Notes under the pieces: model-generated
What the model saw: only the letters and a program-made list of their open reading frames with translations
Databases searched by the model: none
Told to the model about the DNA's origin: nothing
Position numbers and translations under genes: made by a program
From: Methanobacteriota archaeon
Lineage (GTDB): Archaea; Thermoplasmatota; Poseidoniia; Poseidoniales; SP79
Length of the DNA: 15,903 nucleotides
Direction: 5' to 3'
Assembly: GCA_002715545.1 (NCBI GenBank)
Contig: PAZI01000011.1
Coordinates: 32,568-48,470 of the forward strand
Shown: positions 14,666 through 15,903 of the stretch, one piece after another
Layout of the letters: each line of letters begins with the position of its first letter
Numbering within the stretch: the first letter of the stretch is position 1

Positions 14666-15903
14666 CCGATTCTGCGTAGTCCAAGCACGCCCTTCTTTGC
14701 TTCAGCCTTGACAGGTTCTTCCCCGAATGTTCTCAACCCCTTACTCGTTGCCCGGGACGTCTTCTCAAGGGCCAATGTCTGCTCTTTGGCAGATGCATCG
14801 CTGACACTTGAGACAAGACGTTGGAATGATCCTGCATCAGACATTGCAGCATCTTGATTTGCGCGGAGCCTCATTAGCTGGGAACTCGTGAATTGTGACT
14901 CAGGTTCGACATCCAAAGGGTGTCCTCCTGAGTCCTGATAGACTTCAGCATAACTCTCAGGCACGAATCTTGCCCCTCTATCCATGCGTTGAAGAACGTG
15001 GTCGAGGCTCCTTGATGCGATCGATAACATATCTGAAGAATCCCTAGAGCGGCTATTGCCTATTCGTCGATATCTCTGCTCACCATTGAATCGGCCAATC
15101 ATGGCTGCAAGATTCGGTCGATCAACCAAAGCAGGGTGGAGGGCGTTGTTTACTTCTTGTTTTTCGACTTCGATTGTACTTGCAACCTCATCTTCCTCGA
15201 CTGTCTTTTTTGACCTGACTTTCCTTGCTGAACGCACTAGGCCAAGGACGGGTGCAGGGACATCCTGTGAAACGCTGTCTTGAACCTCATGGTTCTCTTG
15301 AATCATGGTTGCTTCTAAGACACCGGTCATCGTTGCCTCAGTTGATGTGGACGATTGTGAAGGAGAAGCGAGGTTCTGTCTTGAATCATCCAATGCTCTC
15401 GATGGCTCAGGGATGGGTACGTCGAAGAGTGTGGCATCGAAATCAGTATCGAACCATGGACCTAGTACTCCAAAATCACCATCACTCTCATCGCCGAGAG
15501 TCTCACTTGAAACAGATTTTGCAGGGGTGGATGTTTGAAGCGCTCTCAGAGCTCTCAGACCAGCACCGTCGGATATTGGACCCAATGGCACATCCCTCCT
15601 AGATTCCTCTTCATCTGATTGGGCAGTTGCTGCTACGCCTTGGCCAATAGTCTCACCTATATTGGATACGTCAATGGTGTCCAACAATGGAGCCGGTTCG
15701 ACGTGAGAAGGATTCGTAGTTGACTCATTGATTGGCTCAGGTGGGGACAGAATCGCATCTACCTCCTTGATAGCTCTCTTCATGTCATTCCCTCCTTGCA
15801 TTCTCAAGAGGACGAGACTAGTCCATGTGAGATCCGCCTCAGAACCATGCAATGTCAGTCTCTCACCTCTATTGGTGTCAATCAATAGGGATGGGCGACG
15901 CAT
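14662..15903 (-). CDS. Ser/Glu-rich protein of unknown function, possibly cut at the window edge
   Basis: I do not recognise this 413-residue protein. Its first codon in view is an ATG exactly at the right edge, so it may start there or be an internal Met of a longer gene. Residues 1-50 look folded (SLLIDTNRGERLTLHGSEAD, then LTWTSLVLL). Residues about 55-245 are acidic and low in complexity, rich in Ser, Glu, Asp, Pro and Thr, and probably disordered. Residues about 250-390 look helical, with NLAAMIGRFNGEQRYRRIG, SLDHVLQRMDRGARFVPESY, SSQLMRLRAN and a Ser/Ala-rich helix. The C-terminus is basic (KKGVLGLRRIG). No signal peptide or membrane span is visible. Its TAG stop interlocks with the stop of the convergent biotin carboxylase gene. 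Confidence 0.7.
   Translation of the reverse strand: MRRPSLLIDTNRGERLTLHGSEADLTWTSLVLLRMQGGNDMKRAIKEVDAILSPPEPINESTTNPSHVEPAPLLDTIDVSNIGETIGQGVAATAQSDEEESRRDVPLGPISDGAGLRALRALQTSTPAKSVSSETLGDESDGDFGVLGPWFDTDFDATLFDVPIPEPSRALDDSRQNLASPSQSSTSTEATMTGVLEATMIQENHEVQDSVSQDVPAPVLGLVRSARKVRSKKTVEEDEVASTIEVEKQEVNNALHPALVDRPNLAAMIGRFNGEQRYRRIGNSRSRDSSDMLSIASRSLDHVLQRMDRGARFVPESYAEVYQDSGGHPLDVEPESQFTSSQLMRLRANQDAAMSDAGSFQRLVSSVSDASAKEQTLALEKTSRATSKGLRTFGEEPVKAEAKKGVLGLRRIG

Overview
The window reads as a compact piece of an archaeal chromosome. Diagnostic genes are an Orc1/Cdc6 initiator and a fused archaeal-type phosphopantetheine adenylyltransferase / GTP-dependent dephospho-CoA kinase. These sit beside bacterial-looking metabolism: GlpX-type fructose-bisphosphatase, biotin carboxylase and a CysJ-like flavin reductase. 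That mixture, with roughly balanced GC, mostly TGA stops and very short spacers, suggests a marine Thermoplasmatota archaeon of the Marine Group II / Poseidoniales type. The lineage is inferred from gene content and was not tested.

Layout. Positions 1-127 (minus) hold the cut-off N-terminus of an unidentified protein, possibly a Bat-like regulator, and 162-1001 (minus) an enoyl-CoA hydratase. A divergent plus-strand operon (1127-4001) carries moaE and moaC for molybdenum cofactor, then a class II fructose-1,6-bisphosphatase and a class I fructose-bisphosphate aldolase, which are neighbouring steps of gluconeogenesis. A small minus-strand winged-helix-like gene (4022-4315) follows. A second plus block (4498-9255) has an 806-residue protein of unknown function with an N-terminal winged helix, a 283-base GC-rich structured gap that may be a non-coding RNA or leader, the CoA-biosynthesis fusion gene, and a membrane-anchored family 2 glycosyltransferase. 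Converging on it from the right (minus) are a five-helix membrane protein, Orc1/Cdc6 and a metallo-beta-lactamase-fold hydrolase. The last plus block is a CysJ-type FAD/NADPH reductase split by an in-frame TAG, then an AccC-type biotin carboxylase. A Ser/Glu-rich protein of unknown function runs in from the right edge on the minus strand.

The strongest points for follow-up are the single TAG that cuts the flavin reductase at what should be a tryptophan while the rest of the reading frame is intact, the structured element just ahead of the CoA fusion gene, the Gly-to-Cys change in the metal/phosphate motif of the fructose-bisphosphatase, a perfect palindrome that contains both stop codons of two convergent genes, and three lineage-type orphan proteins. 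No tRNA, rRNA, CRISPR array, insertion sequence or complete mobile element was seen.
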